A stretch of 64,000 nucleotides of DNA, taken from the NCBI GenBank assembly GCA_964019055.1, contig OZ025218.1, positions 8,810,170-8,874,169 on the forward strand, in the 5' to 3' direction. The position numbers were made by a program, and so were the translations under genes. This stretch comes from Anthopleura xanthogrammica. Its lineage: Eukaryota; Cnidaria; Anthozoa; Actiniaria; Actiniidae. The notes below the pieces were generated by a model. The model searched no databases and had not been told where the DNA came from. It saw nothing but the letters and a program-made list of their open reading frames with translations. Shown here piece by piece: positions 34,781 to 46,170 of the stretch. The first letter of the stretch is position 1. The number at the start of each line of letters is the position of its first letter.

Positions 34781-34820
34781 CTCCAAAGAAATAAAAATTA
34801 GAAAATTTGTTAATAGTTTC

Positions 34821-35005
34821 CTTAACAGTTCCCTGCGCCATCTTGAAAGGCAGTCGTGCCTTTGCATCGAAGCGAGACATGAGGTGACCTTGCAATGATA
34901 GAGACCTCTTTTAACACCTTGGAAAATTCTTCACTTGTCTCTATCATTACAAGCTCACCTCATGTCTCGCTTCGATGCAAAGGCACGACTACCTTTCAAG
35001 ATGGA
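34821..35005. mobile_element. MITE-B copy upstream of receptor exon
   Basis: Palindromic; left arm AACAGTTCCCTGCGCCATCT...CATCGAAGCGAGACATGAGG, right arm its complement ending CTACCTTTCAAGATGG. It begins about 40 bases upstream of receptor exon 34260-34780 and extends that frame artificially to an ATG. Confidence 0.8.
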
Positions 35006-35103
35006 AGCCAATCAGGAGAGGAGAAACGTTTTTGAAATAGCTGTATAAATTTATATCTTTATCGCCTTAATCCCAGCTTGTTCTTGGTAGATCCACTCGT
35101 TCA

Positions 35104-35300
35104 AACAAACAAACAAACAAACAAACAAACAAACAAACAAACAAACAAACAAAAAAACAAACAAACAAACAAACAAACAAACAAACAAACAAACAAACAA
35201 ACAAACAAACAAACAAACAAACAAACAAACAAACAAACAAACAAACAAACAAACAAAAAACAAAAAAAAAAAAAAAAAACAACAAACAAACAAACAACAA
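35104..35300. repeat. AAAC microsatellite
   Basis: About 40 CAAA units with a few interruptions, then a poly-A run. The Asn-Lys-Gln-Thr and Phe-Val-Cys-Leu frames on the two strands are artefacts. Confidence 0.97.
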
Positions 35301-35357
35301 CAACCAAAAACGTGACACTCTCTTTGCCCATCCATCTCAGGTTAGTAGAACTCTTTA

Positions 35358-35525
35358 GCTTGGAAGTAATGTTTTGCATGCCATTTCAGACCATATCTCA
35401 TGGTCATTTATTTCATCGAGTTGTATCCATATTCACGTGTCTTCTCATACGCAACAGTTAAACAAAGAAATGATACTCTAGGGAATGACACGTGGTCTGA
35501 AATGGGAAAAAATTACGCCCAAACT
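35358..35525. mobile_element. MITE-C copy
   Basis: GGAAGTAATGTTTTGCATGCCATTTCAGACCA at the left (in two words, GGAAGTAATGTTTTGCATG and CATTTCAGACCA) mirrors GTGGTCTGAAATGGGAAAA at the right, with TTTGTTTAAC-type centre words inverted. Confidence 0.7.
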
Positions 35526-35529
35526 TAAG

Positions 35530-36810
35530 ATGTCTATTTGCTACCAGCCCCGACACGCGTGAAAAACGTCTGCGCATGCTCTAAGTCCGCATGCAAATTA
35601 GTCAAAAGCATCTTCGTGCTATTGTAGAATATGCAAATTTGACTTTCACACTTGCCAGAAGAATAGTCTTTACAAAATGCCAAAACTTAAAGTCAGTTCT
35701 TGAAACTTAAGGCTAATTCTTTCATATTGCCTTTATTAATACATTATCTTGGTCTCACAAAAGTATACCCGCGAACTTTTTTGTATACTTGGAGAAAACA
35801 AGCATTTATTTTCTCACTAAAACTCTTGTAAATACTTGGAATGCGTGCTGAAAGGCACGCATGCGCAAACGTTTTTCTCTAGTGTCACCAGCCCCTATAA
35901 AACGAAACAATCATAGGAATAATGATAGCTTGAATGAACAGGTGATAACAGTTATACCCAGGTAATTAGTATATCTCGAAACTGCATGATATTTGTTCCG
36001 CTCCACCAGGAACACTATGCATGAAGCAGTTAATTTGCTACCGACTAATCTCCCCCGCGAGCACTACAATAAAAGGCTCTTTCAAAAGCCCTAACCTTTT
36101 TCATCCTGTGACGCGACGTTAGAAGCGACGAAAAAAATTACCTGGAGAGGAAAAACAAGGGAAAAAAATTGAATATTCATAAGAAAACCAGTTTCATTAC
36201 TTCTGGCTAAACAGCACTTTATTATCTTCATTCATAATCATGTTTATAATGAAGGATATAGCAAACAATATATGTGTGTAAATAAAGCTGGTGCTGAAAG
36301 CTGTGTGTTCATGCGTCAATCTGAGATGATGTATGGATCGATAATTGGATCGGGCGGGCTACTAAGAGACTAAAACAAGACGTGTTTATTCGCGTTTCAA
36401 GTTCTCTTTCAGACCAGTTTTGACAAGGCGTTTCATCTCATTATCATTAAACTTATCAAGCATGACCGTTAAACTAAAAAAATAAGAAATACCAAAAAAT
36501 CCAAGCATATCTTCTGTGTGGTTTAATAAGAACAGCTAAGAGCTTTATACTCAAGAGAATTATTAATAATCGAGCCGGAAAGTCAGAAAAAAGAAAAAAA
36601 ATTTCTGATTTCTATTGCTTTTCCCTCTAACATGCCTGCTGGGAAAAACCTTAATAAATAATGGACATGTTTGAAATATTTTTGATTGAGACCTTGAAGG
36701 TTGTTTACTTAATGTCATCGTCGGCTTGAATCTTCTATACCTTTTATTAGTAGTTTTTCACGCACCAGTTTCGTTTAATAATTTCTTCACTGAGTCCATT
36801 GCTTGTATAT
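35530..36810. other. Non-coding stretch upstream of receptor
   Basis: No exon or repeat family identified. If the tentative signal-peptide exon at 38067-38102 is right, this is the first intron of the receptor gene and a short missing exon (phase 0 to 1) should lie here. Confidence 0.35.
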
Positions 36811-36812
36811 TA

Positions 36813-37027
36813 AAGTGCCTATAAGGGTTCGCCAGTTTGTGTTTAATATGAAAGTTCTGACCCTAAAAATCACATAATCAATAATATTTTTTTGATTCTG
36901 TTGCGATTTCATTATTTTTTTGACGGTCGAAATCGCAACAGAATCAAAAAAAAAAATTGATTATGTGATTTTTAGGGCCAGAACTTTCATATTAAACACA
37001 GACTGGCGAACCTTATAGGCACTTTAA
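36813..37027. mobile_element. 215-bp near-perfect palindrome
   Basis: AAAGTGCCTATAAGGGTTCG then CCAGTTTGTGTTTAATATGA and CACATAATCAAT are mirrored by ATTGATTATGTG ... TCATATTAAACACAGACTGG then CGAACCTTATAGGCACTTT. The centre is ATTATTTTTTTGACGG. Foldback MITE without coding capacity. Confidence 0.88.
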
Positions 37028-37671
37028 CAGCGTTATTACAAGACTGTTAGCTTTTGAATCGGCGTGATGCATACAAATTGAAATAAAAACAATAAGCGGG
37101 CGCTACACGAAAACGGTTGAAAGGGCGTTTCATCCTGACTATGCCAAAAACAACTCTAAATTATTTTGGTGTATAGATTATTCCTTTCATGGTTACGCTA
37201 GCTTTACATGGAATCAGTTTAGTCGTTTTTCCCCTAATCATTTGTAACACCTTTTCCCCCCTGAAGATGGATCTATTCGCATTTTAAAAAGTATAATTCT
37301 AGATGCTATGCCGAATAGGATAGCAAAAAACTATCACTATCACATGCTTATTGTATGTTAATGTCGCCGTGTGAACAGACCTAAGATCCGAAACCTCGGA
37401 AACGAATATAATCAACTATAGAAGAAACAAAAGCATTACTGAACTCGAAAGTGGTTTAAAAAAACTGAGCTACATTCCATTTTTCTTTTTTGCTATGACA
37501 ATCTTTCTTTATTTCTTTTTTAAGTTTCCTAGTGATCGCATACTCAATAAAACATTCGCTTGTCTTTAAAATGAGACAAGAAAAATGAACAACCATTTCT
37601 TTTGAAATAAATCGAGTCTTTAATTTGCTTTTTATAAACAACAATAACATCATCGATCCTCATCAAACCCT

Positions 37672-37763
37672 TGTTTAGGGTTGTGTATTGGAAGAAGACG
37701 ACGACTTTGAGGACTCTACTGACAGTTCGTCCATGCAACTGATGAGAGTTTTGTTGCAAAATT
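37672..37763 (+). CDS. Candidate terminal exon, acidic C-terminus
   Basis: After CCCTTGTTTAG a frame reads GCVLEEDDDFEDSTDSSSMQ then LMRVLLQN and stop. The acceptor is plausible, and acidic, Ser-rich tails are common. No upstream exon was found and the stretch is short, so this could be chance. Confidence 0.22.
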
Positions 37764-38066
37764 AAATATTAATTTTTCATTTCTTCGGGGAAGCAGCAAA
37801 AGTTTCCGTTCATTTGCTCACCCAGGAGACCAGGAGGAATTGAAGTTCCTGCAATACTGTCTCCTGACTTGTTTATTTTTTTTAAAATACAAAAGATATA
37901 GAATTTTTCACAAAGGTATGAAAAAAAAAAAATGATTGAGCGGAAAAAGAAATTTGATAATACAAGGAAAAAAGCGAATTAAAACGCGTTATTTCCCTTC
38001 ATTTTTTTTTTTTTTTTTTTTGTATTTTCGACATTTAACAAATCATACATGCAATTGAGGACTTAC

Positions 38067-38102
38067 CAAAACGTTGAAGGAAAGTAAAAAGTAAATTCCC
38101 AT
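38067..38102 (-). CDS. Tentative signal-peptide exon of the receptor
   Basis: On the minus strand, after a CTGTTTCAG acceptor (leader 38103-38125), an ATG opens MGIYFLLSFNVL and meets a GTAAGT donor. A hydrophobic start is what the receptor lacks. The exon ends in phase 0, whereas the first receptor exon found needs phase 1, so at least one further exon would have to lie between them. Alternative: unrelated. Confidence 0.25.
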
Positions 38103-38126
38103 TGTCGAAGTAAAACACAGATGATC

Positions 38127-39269
38127 TGAAACAGAGTAAACAAACACAAGTTACCATGGGTAGAAATAGATGAAGTAAAAATGCGATTGAACAAGATTGA
38201 ATTTTAATTGCTAATGCGTCAGTCATGGGATGTCTTTTTCTTTAGGTCTCTGACGTGAGTTGAGGCAATGATATATAATAAGATAGTTAACAATGCGGAT
38301 AAATATTAATGTCCAAATAAGATGACTGCTGTTTGGTTTCATCTAACAGACACACGTTCTCAATCACGAGCGACCTGCATCATCACGACATCGGGCTTAA
38401 AGTGCAAATAACCTTTTTTTCAATGCCTTCAATACTGATTCTACATGAAGTAAATAGTTGAATGGCAAAATATTTCTTGATTTGAGTGTTGCGTCTTTAA
38501 GTTATGAAGGTTTATACTACCAATATGTTAATGACTTATCAAAAAAGCACGTCAAAAACGAAGACAGCATTCCATCATCCGACCATCCGACCTTGTCGCG
38601 GTTAACACTGTGAAATCGATTTTTGATAGAGGCTAATCAAAAGCGCGTTCAGAAATATAGAAAATGAAGCAGCTACGCCATCAGACGACCATCATTAAGA
38701 AAACGGACTCAATTTGAGTTTGTTTAATAATGTATTTTAAAAAATGAAGAAAATGAGCTTACTTTGTTTTTGCTTACTTCTACCAAAAAAGTATATCTTA
38801 TGTCTCTGAACGTTGATCCTCTGTGTGAGCTATAATTTGTCAGGGTCTGAGTTGTATGCCCTCAAACACGCAGAGTGGTCTATAATCCTCCCTTCGTTCA
38901 GTCTACGTGCCCGCGATCAGCCAGCCAACGTCCGATTGCCTTTTCCAGTTACAAGGAAATCATTCTTGACATTATGTTCTAACAGTAGTCGTATTTTAAG
39001 ATTAGCATAATTCCATCTTACATGGGATATTGCTTTACCTTAACTTGCTCACTAGTTATGAAATCAAATATTTGCTTGAACCACGCGATAATTGTATTTA
39101 TTATATGGAATAGAGTGTGATATTGAGTGACATCAAAATGATAAAACTGATATCCCCACTCCCACCAGTGGCCAGTGTGGATACGATTTTTATCAACACT
39201 GGTGGTGACAGATTTCGACTTTTTGCTCACCTTCTCAAATTCTCCATTATTTGTCATTGAAGATTTCAT
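38127..39269. other. Non-coding stretch, nothing recognised
   Basis: No open frame or repeat that I can support, apart from short AT-rich tracts. Confidence 0.3.
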
Positions 39270-39385
39270 ATAATAAACAGAACATTACATGGCCGCTTGG
39301 AGATACGAATTTTATCTTCTCGTGCTAATATTATCTCTCACTCGAAGATAAAATTCGTATCTCCGCACGACCATGTAATATCCTC
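39270..39385. mobile_element. Palindromic MITE, second member of the 21770 family
   Basis: AACATTACATGGCCGCTTGG then AGATACGAATTTTATCTTCT mirrors AGATAAAATTCGTATCTCC then GCACGACCATGTAATATCC. Confidence 0.8.
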
Positions 39386-39614
39386 TATGTATGTCGACGT
39401 CTCGAATCAAATATAGATGTCTGGAGCAAGTTATATTTAGTTGAGTCAATGCACTGTTGGCAAGATGTCTAAAGTATGGGCTATTTTATGTCAATATCCG
39501 ACTAATTTTCGTGTATTAAAACTCTTAGACGTCTCCGTCTCCTGCGATATATCTCAAGGCCAACTATTGACTCTTTCGAAACGTTTTCGATCCGTTGGCC
39601 TAACTTTTTTTGAG

Positions 39615-39745
<131 letters not shown>

Positions 39746-40439
39746 GAGAGACCAACGCCAACGATCGGAAATACTTCGTCCCGTTCCTAACTTAGCTTAT
39801 ATATTTTCGCCTTGAATCTGATATATAGGTATATCATAAGAACATACTTAATTATGTATCTTTATTGCCCCACGGTGACTTCTACGGGTATTCACTAAAT
39901 GGGAAAACATTTGCCCGCTGTATCTTACGAAAAACAAACGTTTTATTTAAATAACTCTCTCCTTATTACTGATCAATAAAACTAAAAATCTCTGAGTTGG
40001 TCCCGATAACTTAAACTCTAGCTTAATTGAAGAATTTTTCATCAGTTTTTGGATTCCTTGGTATGATTAATAATAGATTTTCGCTTCGGCGAACTATCGC
40101 AAAGCATTATGGGTCACGTGAAAAAGCGAATGTTCAGATGTTGATTTCTTTACGAAAATGGAAACTAAACTAAACCGCTGAATAAGAAAAATAAAATAAA
40201 AAGTACCTTGTTAAATTGTTTCAGTGGCTCAGCTGTTCAGGTTATTATGATTTAACTCCTGCTATCCATCTTCTGGGGTCTTGAAAATCTTGAAACAACA
40301 ACAACAAAACAGAATTAGAAATAGCAGCAGCACTAGTATGTTCATTGGGGATTTCATTCAAAACATGGTGATGTAAGTTGACTCATCCACAGGGAAGACA
40401 GACTTTGAAGACACGAAACCCCAAAGTGAAGTTATTTAC

Positions 40440-40680
40440 ACTTCAGGTTGACGTTGCCGTCCTAGATTTTTTCAAATCTTACTGCGATTCTCAATATTCT
40501 GCGAACTCAGACATTTCAACGGCTTGTTGTGAAATTGGTTTTTTGCTGCCGTCAATCAAAACTAATCAGTCGGTACCTTTTCTATTTTTGACTGGCGGCA
40601 GTGAAAAAACAAATTCCAACGGCAAACTCGCTACTACCGAGTTCGCAGAATATTGAGAATCGCAGTAAGGTCGCTATTAC
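40440..40680. mobile_element. Palindromic MITE (CTGCGATTCTCAATATTCTG arms)
   Basis: ACTGCGATTCTCAATATTCT...GCGAACTC is mirrored by GAGTTCGCAGAATATTGAGA...ATCGCAGTAAG. Inner words CTGCCGTCAAT and ATTTTTGACTGGCGGCAG are also inverted. A related element lies at 41588-41745. Confidence 0.82.
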
Positions 40681-41269
40681 AAAGACGATGACGATGCTCA
40701 GATGATGATAATGATTACGGAATTGTTTAAAAAAGGGCTAGAATATAAAGAAACTAACCGTTCAGAAAAGTTTTCCTTCATGATCTACAATTATTATAGA
40801 CCTTTTCTGAGATAGGGAACATGGTGCATTGTGGTCTAGCTTCAGTACAAACATTCATTATGTCTTATATGGTGTTGTATGTACAGAAGCTAGACCATAA
40901 TGCATCCTGTTCATCGATACCGTTTTACTTATAGCAAGGAAACAAAGTAATATGTCAAAAGGAAGGATATTCAACTAGATATTTGAAGTATTATATTTTA
41001 TTATATATTATATTTTCGAATTGTGACATCGTTTGAAATCTCAAACTGTCGAAAGATTCCAATTTAGATTAAAAAAAAAAAGATTTAATGTCAAATCGTA
41101 CAAACGGAAACATGTTCGCTTCCTGCTTTCGTTGTTGGTAACGTCATATAATATGGACTAACAATATAACTAGATTTATAGTCAATATATTCAGCAGAAA
41201 ACTTATAATGTGTGTTCAATTTCTCATGTTTGGACGCTTAGGAGGCGTAACTTTGACACGAGTTTCAAT

Positions 41270-41515
41270 CTTTATAACGGCCACTTCCCCAAAATGGCCA
41301 CCTCTACCCAACGGCCAGGAAATTTTGTCCACGGCCACCTCTCTACAACGGCCACCTCTACCCAACGGCCAGGAAATATTTTCCGGTTACCAATGAGTTA
41401 CACTAATGCACATATAGTACAACTATAACCTCTCCATAACGACCACCTCTCTACAACGGCCACAAACGTTTTTCCCGACGGTGGCCGTTGTGTAGAGGTT
41501 CGACTGCATTTATTA
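41270..41515. repeat. Degenerate GGCCACCTCTCTACAACGGCC repeat
   Basis: Words AACGGCCACCTCTACCCAAC and GGCCACCTCTCTACAACGGC recur three or more times. The last part (TGGCCGTTGTGTAGAGGTTC) is inverted relative to the rest. No coding meaning. Confidence 0.75.
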
Positions 41516-41587
41516 TTATTAATTAATATAAAATGTTGTCTACGGTGTTGTCTACGTAACAAGTAATTTACTGTTATTTCCATAAAA

Positions 41588-41745
41588 AAAAGCGAACTCT
41601 GTAGTTGCGAGTTACTCGTTGGAATTTGGTTTTTCACTGCCGCCAGTCAAAAATATAAAAGGTAACGACTGATTTTTGTTTTATTGATGGAAGCGAAAAA
41701 AACAAATTTCAACGTGCAGCTTGCAGCTACAGAGGTTGCATGTTT
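41588..41745. mobile_element. Palindromic element related to 40440-40680
   Basis: TCTGTAGTTGCGAGTTACTC, AATTTGGTTTTTCACTGCCG and the inverted AAGCGAAAAAAACAAATTTC then GCTACAGAGG share the internal words of 40440-40680. Confidence 0.6.
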
Positions 41746-41890
41746 ATGAAAATGGCAATAAGTGTATTTGATGGAAGTTGAATTTGTTTTTCTTCGTATG
41801 TAATCTCAAAAATGCTAGTTTCAACCCTAGATTTTAACTTAGAATAAATATTACAGAATGTTCGACCAAAGCGGTCGTCTTTCTCTTCAG

Positions 41891-41996
41891 GATGCTGATG
41901 AAATACCAGTTGCTACAACTACCTTTGAGAATACCAAGACAATAGTGAAAATTAGCACGACAAAAAATGCTACCGAAAGGGATTCTGGAAGTGTAG
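41891..41996 (+). CDS. Candidate internal exon or repeat fragment
   Basis: After CTTTCTCTTCAG a frame reads DADEIPVATTTFENTKTIVK then ISTTKNATERDSGSV and meets a GTATAA donor in phase 1. A frameshifted copy in the other orientation occupies about 54816-54925 and extends past the donor into intron-like DNA, so the segment may be a dispersed repeat and not an exon. Confidence 0.25.
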
Positions 41997-42059
41997 GTAT
42001 AAAACGTCACCATGCTTGAGGCCTATTAGAATATATAGTTATTTTTCATTTTTTGCCTA

Positions 42060-42150
42060 ACTAAGCCTTCCCTACTGACAGAGTCTCTTTTTCTTTTCTT
42101 TTCGTTGGAGAAAAAAGGAGCCTCTGCCAGCAGGGAATACTAAACCCCAA
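42060..42150. mobile_element. Palindromic MITE (CCTTCCCTACTGACAGAGTC arms)
   Basis: CCTTCCCTACTGACAGAGTCTC mirrors GAGCCTCTGCCAGCAGGGAA. Relatives with CCCTGCTGGCGGAGTCTCC and GACTCTGCCAGCAGGGAAGG end the segment at about 47725-48075. Confidence 0.6.
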
Positions 42151-43319
42151 GCAAAATGGACGGACTCGTGTGGAGATTTTTTTTAAAGTTTAACAACTCC
42201 CTCAAGCCATCTGCTTCAACTTCTCTCAAGCAATAATTTTAAAGATGGTGCCATAATAATAATGATGGTGGTGGTATATAAACTCATGTTCATGCGATTG
42301 CAGTTAATCATCAGGAGTCTTGTGCCCTATTTAAATCCTCTCTCCTGATTGGCTAACTCCTAGCAATTTTAATAAATTGATTGGTAATAGCTTGTTCTTA
42401 CTTATATTAGGTAGAATATGTTGTGAATAAGAGGAAGCTAATTAACAAATAAACAGGAATACGTTTTGGGGAAATATATTTTAGATAATGATTGCAATTT
42501 AGATCGTGGACCGTTTAAATTTTAACGAACATCTTGGGGATTAATTCTGTCTTTAATGAGTTGCAATGGTAGGCCAAATGATGTGCGGTAATACATTTGA
42601 GATAGCTAACTGAAAAACAAATCATTTAACACGGAAGTTTGGTTATGTTAATAGTATAATTTATTCTATCTTATTCACAGCCTTTGTTTTAGTTACTGGG
42701 GAAGATATTTGAAATCTTATGATCCAACAAAGGATGGCAACTCAATGTGCCGGATATCGCAAAAATCAACTTCTAAATTCTAATTCGATCATTGAATAAG
42801 GCCGGGCCACAGGTTTGTTAGCCACTTGCTATTAAGTGCTACCCTCGTAAAACAAGGACAATACTTCGGTATAAATTACTGTTTTTTATATCATTGAAAC
42901 TGAATGTGGCTCCAGTTGATGTGAAGAATGAATAGCCACTGCCTTTGGAAGCTCAAACCATGGTTGAGACACTATCAGATGTTTTACTGAGATATTGTAT
43001 CGTTTATATTATAATTTTAGCGAAATTTACTGGGTCTATTCAAGATTACGATTCAATCTATTTCGAAGACAAATTAAATTAATCGTAAAAAACATATTTC
43101 AAAATCAATATACGATTCAAAGCTAACAAGCCTGTGACCCATTCCATTATCAAAGTCATTTAGTAATGTCTGTTTTCACGTACAAATAAAAAATCTAAAA
43201 CCTGTTGCTAATGCATCTGCAGCTCAGCTCTGTCTTCAAAATCTTCAAATGTTATCGAACGATACCCTGAAACAGTTTCTAGGCTATTGATCAAAGTCAG
43301 GGCACAGCTAATGCCAATA

Positions 43320-43525
43320 TCGAATTGGAATTTAGCGTGTTAGGTTTTGCGGAAGGAGGAAAACCGGAGAACCGGGAGAAAAACCCTCGAATTAAGGGAG
43401 AGGCCAACAAACTCTACTCACGTGTGATGCCGAGAACAGGAATCGAACCCGTGACGCGGACGTATATGAGGCGAGTGAACTAGCGGTATTTCACCATGTA
43501 TTCTCTTGGAAGAGGCGTATTCCCT
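43320..43525 (-). mobile_element. SINE copy
   Basis: Minus-strand reading gives a B-box-like GTCACGGGTTCGATTCC followed by the family body CTCTCCCTTAATTCGAGGGT, TTCTCCCGGTTCTCCGGTTT, TCCTCCTTCCGCAAAACC and CTAAATTCCAATTCGATA-type tail. tRNA-related head and conserved tail define a SINE family with at least eight copies in the window. Confidence 0.7.
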
Positions 43526-43642
43526 CGAACTTCCTGACAGTCATATATACTGCGTTTTGAATGCTTGGTTATAAAGGGCTTTGATTCTGAAGGACGAGTT
43601 TGTATCGGTTATTAGGAAATGATGTTACATTTGACGTTTCAG

Positions 43643-43862
43643 TGACAACTATGGCTATTCAACCGCTGACAACGTTTTGAGCTACGTTTTGGAATTGCAT
43701 CGCACGTACTCTATTCAAACTGACTGTTCTTATCGTAACCCAGATGTCGTTCTGCTAGCTTATGCTAGCCAGTTCAGTTTTCATTCAATGAAGCCAAATG
43801 AAATTTATAATCCTGAAAACCTTTCAAACCTTGTCGATATCCTTAAACAAACTCTGGGCTAA
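43643..43862 (+). CDS. Terminal exon of an unidentified plus-strand gene
   Basis: The acceptor TTTGACGTTTCAG is followed by a frame (entering in phase 2) DNYGYSTADNVLSYVLELHR, TYSIQTDCSYRNPDVVLLAY, ASQFSFHSMKPNEIYNPENL, SNLVDILKQTLG and TAA. Composition is typical of a folded protein, not of repeats. I do not recognise the family and could not find the preceding exon. A SINE starts about 30 bases after the stop. Confidence 0.5.
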
Positions 43863-43892
43863 GCTAAGTCAGGAACGGCGTGCTTACTCACA

Positions 43893-44075
43893 GATCGAAT
43901 TGGAATTTAGCGAGTTAGGTTTTGCGGAGGGAGGAAAACGGATAAAAGAGGCTGGAGAAGCCGGCCGAGAGCGCTCGAAGTAAAAAGACTACTATACTGA
44001 GATCTACTCATATAAGACAACGACTTCGGGAATCGAATCGTAGTTGCAATAGTGCATCAGTGTTCCCCAAATTAG
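43893..44075 (-). mobile_element. SINE copy
   Basis: Contains ATTGGAATTTAGCGAGTTAG, TTTTGCGGAGGGAGGAAAAC and a B-box-like GGGAATCGAATCG (read here on plus), in the same order as 43320-43525. Confidence 0.65.
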
Positions 44076-44599
44076 TCTACCCAAAAAGTGAGAAACTATA
44101 AATTTGATAAAGCGGAATTTTCTCACCTGTTTCCTGCTGTGATTCACTATTCAATCCTTATTGATGTCGCTAACGGTAAGCTTAAACAGCTCACGAAAGG
44201 CGAAGGCCGGTATTTATAAACACTTTTGCTCATCTAAATGCTATGTTAAAAAGCACTCCATACATTATTATCATAAGTCACCTTCGAAGACTTAGACGCT
44301 GTAGTGACTGGTTCTTTATGTGTGGTTTATCACGTCTTTCCTGTCGAGACTGTTAACGTGATGTGCTTCAAGTGTTTGATTGCTATTCCAAACTACACTC
44401 ATGTAAACTCAGTGCTGTATCCAGGGGGTGGTTACAGGATGCCCATAATTTCCCTTCCTAACTTGAATTAGTTGCTTAGTACTGACAAATATCCAGTACT
44501 GATTGTTAATTGCCTAAAATGCCCCCTCCCCTAATAAAAATCCTAAACCCCCCCTAGGATAGCTAGAGTTACATAGGGTAATTTTCATCTAGGTCCTTC

Positions 44600-44790
44600 T
44601 AGATCGAATTAGAATTTAGAAGTTGATTTTTGTGAGGGAGGAAAACTGAAGAACCTGGAGAAAAACTCTCAAAGCACAGGAGAGAACCGGCAAACTCCAC
44701 AGACATACGACTCGAACCTAGGTCGCATAGTTAAGAGGCAAGCGCTCTAGATCTCACCGCTACATCACCCGTGCTTCCCTGCGACACGTC
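44600..44790 (-). mobile_element. SINE copy, most complete
   Basis: ATCGAATTAGAATTTAGAAG, GAGGGAGGAAAACTGAAGAA, CTGGAGAAAAACTCTCAAAG, CACAGGAGAGAACCGGCAAA, then ACGACTCGAACCTAGGTCG (inverted B box) and CACCGCTACATCACCCGTGC. Words from it match the tandem units at 3905-4605. Confidence 0.72.
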
Positions 44791-44889
44791 ACTCATCTCA
44801 GAAGTTTTCGTTTAGTGGACTCAACGGCACCTCTGCTCTTTACTTCACAATTAAAGATAGAAAGAATGACTCCTGCATTCGACACTAAC

Positions 44890-44949
44890 CTTATTTTTAT
44901 CTGAGACTTTCCTCCTCTGTTTGCGTCCCTTTGGTCCGCGTTTTCTAGA
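44890..44949 (-). CDS. Candidate basic exon
   Basis: Between an ACGTTCAG acceptor and a GTTAGT donor the minus strand reads SRKRGPKGRKQRRKVSDKNK in phase 0. It is nuclear-signal-like. The acceptor has a weak pyrimidine tract and no partner exon is assigned. Confidence 0.2.
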
Positions 44950-45953
44950 CTGAACGTTAATTTTCAAAGTTTAAAAATAGCCATCAGTGTCTGGCGATGA
45001 AAGAAACAAACTAATTATGCTTTGTATTTATACACATTTAATATTGTTTGAAATGAATGTCAAAAATTGCACTGAATTAAATGAACTCTGCTTGTTTTCT
45101 TAGCAAAATTATATGTAGTAGATTTAACTGGAAGTAGCCAGATTGTAGGGGCAAATGAATAGGAAATAAATTGATAATAGGATGATAAAGAAGTTCAAAG
45201 TCAAAAACAGCGGAGGGATAGGAAAAATATCCCCAGGCACAACACGTATCTTATCAATTCGAATGATCATTTGTATGAAGACAATAATACTTATTTTTGT
45301 AGAACTGTTCAAGATTTTTCACGAATATTTAGATGCTATTGCGTTGCCTAGGAACCATTGAAAACGACGCCAATACCTTGCATATAAAATATATTAGCAC
45401 GATTCGATTTCAGTACTCATTATTAAAATTGGCCCATGCATCGGCTGACCTTACAGGTAGCTAGATACTGATAACATTTGGGACTAACGCTCTTTAATCT
45501 TTAATCACTATTCGTAAACAATTGCAAAAGAAAATGAATAAATAAGTAGAGCAAGTGGTTACAGGAGGGCAGTAGGGGGAAACTAAATTCGCATACTAAG
45601 ACTACACTCTCAATGGGGAAAAAACTCTAAATACGAAAACCCTGATTTAAAATACAGTGTAGCACCAATGATTTAATTAGATAACTATGATCTTAGGTGA
45701 CTTAACAAAGAAGCTTTAAATGAGTTAAAACTAAATGAGTGAACAACGTCTCCTGGTAAAGAGTTCAAGTCACTAACGTAACGTCGAAAAAATTGGTACG
45801 AGCAGCTTTCGGTCTGATCTTACACTCGTGATTGCTTCTAGTACCGTACTAGACGGGTGATGATTATAACGTTAATTACCTATAGACTTACACGTTTATA
45901 TATTAAAATGTATATATCTTGTTGTTATCTTTTTCAATTTCGGTTGTTTTTAC

Positions 45954-46062
45954 CTTCCTCATCGATATCAAGGCAGAAAATCTCATCATCATCAACCCTT
46001 TTGTAGAGAGAAAACAAATCGATGTCATACGATAACAAACCGGACATTAATCGAATTACAAC
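45954..46062 (-). CDS. Candidate internal exon of an unidentified gene
   Basis: Between AATTTCAG and GTAAAA the minus strand encodes VVIRLMSGLLSYDIDLFSLY then KRVDDDEIFCLDIDEE, 36 codons entering in phase 0 and leaving in phase 1. Composition and splice sites look genuine. No neighbouring exon could be joined with certainty and I do not recognise the domain. Confidence 0.45.
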
Positions 46063-46170
46063 CTGAAATTAAACAACTTCTGGTCACCCCGTATCGATAT
46101 AAAGATAAGAATTGCAGAAATAGTGAGGTGCACTGACCAAATCTGTGCTAAAAGCCAAATAAATATGGAT

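Noticed and set aside
35051..35461. Four overlapping frames of 83 to 127 codons
   Set aside because: They are translations of the AAAC simple repeat.
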